Shown here one piece after another: positions 52,671 through 52,905 of a stretch of DNA of 52,905 bases (within the stretch, counting starts at the first letter, position 1; each line of letters starts with the position of its first letter). Origin of the DNA: Zopfochytrium polystomum. Its lineage: Eukaryota; Chytridiomycota; Chytridiomycetes; Chytridiales; Chytridiaceae. The stretch lies in NCBI GenBank assembly GCA_025765615.1, contig JAIVFJ010000381.1, positions 1 to 52,905 on the forward strand. Reading direction: 5' to 3'. Made by a program: the position numbers and the translations under genes. Under the pieces are notes generated by a model that searched no databases, had not been told where the DNA came from, and saw nothing but the letters and a program-made list of their open reading frames with translations.

Positions 52671-52905
52671 TCATCTCCCCCTTTTAGGCCTCTTCTGCAA
52701 CTTGGTGGGGTACCTGGTCTTGAACTTGAGCAGAAGGTCTTGGCAGTGAGTGAGGTTTGACTCAGGTTCCCAGGTGTTGTCAGCATCTGAGTAACCTTTC
52801 CACTTAACAAGGAACTTGAGTGTCCTTCCAAACCACTTGGCATCCAAGATTTGTTCAACCTCAAATTCCTCTTCACCTTCTACCTCAACTGGAGGAGGAG
52901 GAGGA
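52671..52905 (-). CDS. pol: pol C-terminus of Ty3 copy 3 (chromodomain), partial
   Basis: Open to the window edge. It encodes the chromodomain (FEVEQILDAKWFGRTLKFLV, then KWKGYSDADNTWEPE) and the same basic end as copy 2 (KRPKRGR-stop). The polypurine tract overlaps the stop, which touches the LTR. A chromodomain normally guides integrase to modified histones. Confidence 0.85.
   Translation of the reverse strand, partial: PPPPPVEVEGEEEFEVEQILDAKWFGRTLKFLVKWKGYSDADNTWEPESNLTHCQDLLLKFKTRYPTKLQKRPKRGR

Larger units (their letters stand above)
52308..52905 (-). mobile_element. Ty3/Gypsy chromovirus, copy 3 (right-truncated by the window)
   Basis: Same family and orientation as copies 1 and 2. 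The 3' LTR (52308-52670) and the pol 3' end with chromodomain are visible; the rest lies outside. The bases before the LTR read CCCCC (52303-52307). Confidence 0.95.

Overview
The window looks like an accessory, transposon-rich stretch of a filamentous or dimorphic fungal nuclear genome, probably Basidiomycota (inference). The evidence is short GT-AG introns of 56-134 nt, a tRNA-Asn gene with a 19-nt intron, chromodomain Ty3 elements with Tf1-type self-priming, 4-hydroxyphenylpyruvate dioxygenase, a fungal-type Hv1 proton channel, and many small secreted proteins with Kex2-like sites.

Layout. 1-8136: two Ty3/Gypsy chromoviruses of one family, both on the minus strand, inserted 241 bp apart in one older coding remnant. 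Copy 1 is left-truncated by the window and heavily damaged. Copy 2 (2846-8131) is full length with identical 344-bp LTRs and a CCCTC target duplication; the only lesion I see is one base missing in the protease. About 9.6-15.8 kb: a large, diverged inverted duplication with arms of about 2.9 and 2.7 kb. The left arm carries an intact gene for a protein with four acidic WDVxILxPEEM repeats; the right arm carries its frameshifted relative. 16.5-17.65 kb: decayed relatives of a secreted Gln/Ala-rich protein. 17651-23176: a full-length Ty1/Copia element with identical 275-bp LTRs and a GGGAC target duplication, primed by a half-tRNA-iMet, with one nonsense codon and one frameshift in pol. 24.1-24.9 kb: the intact secreted Gln/Ala-rich gene.

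26.5-41.6 kb: an expanded family of large 2-oxoglutarate/Fe(II) dioxygenases (two intact two-exon genes and two decayed copies, all plus strand). Mixed in with it are a kinase tail fragment, HPPD (tyrosine catabolism), and a pair of secreted preproteins whose cationic amphipathic segment is followed by an acidic tail. 42.1-51.1 kb: a leucine-rich-repeat-like protein, tRNA-Asn(GTT), a voltage-gated proton channel with a long repeat-bearing tail, a secreted protein ending in a metallothionein-like cysteine cluster, and a small secreted Kex2-type preprotein. 51.97-52.9 kb: a non-LTR-retroelement-like fragment interrupted by a third copy of the same Ty3 family, which runs off the window.

No operon logic applies. 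The themes are local gene-family expansion and decay, secreted small proteins, and very recent LTR retrotransposition. The best candidates for something undescribed are the cationic/acidic preprotein pair, the head-to-head inverted duplication with WDVxILxPEEM repeats, and the Ty3 family, which combines a heat-shock-element array, 11-nt self-priming and a canonical -1 slippery site.
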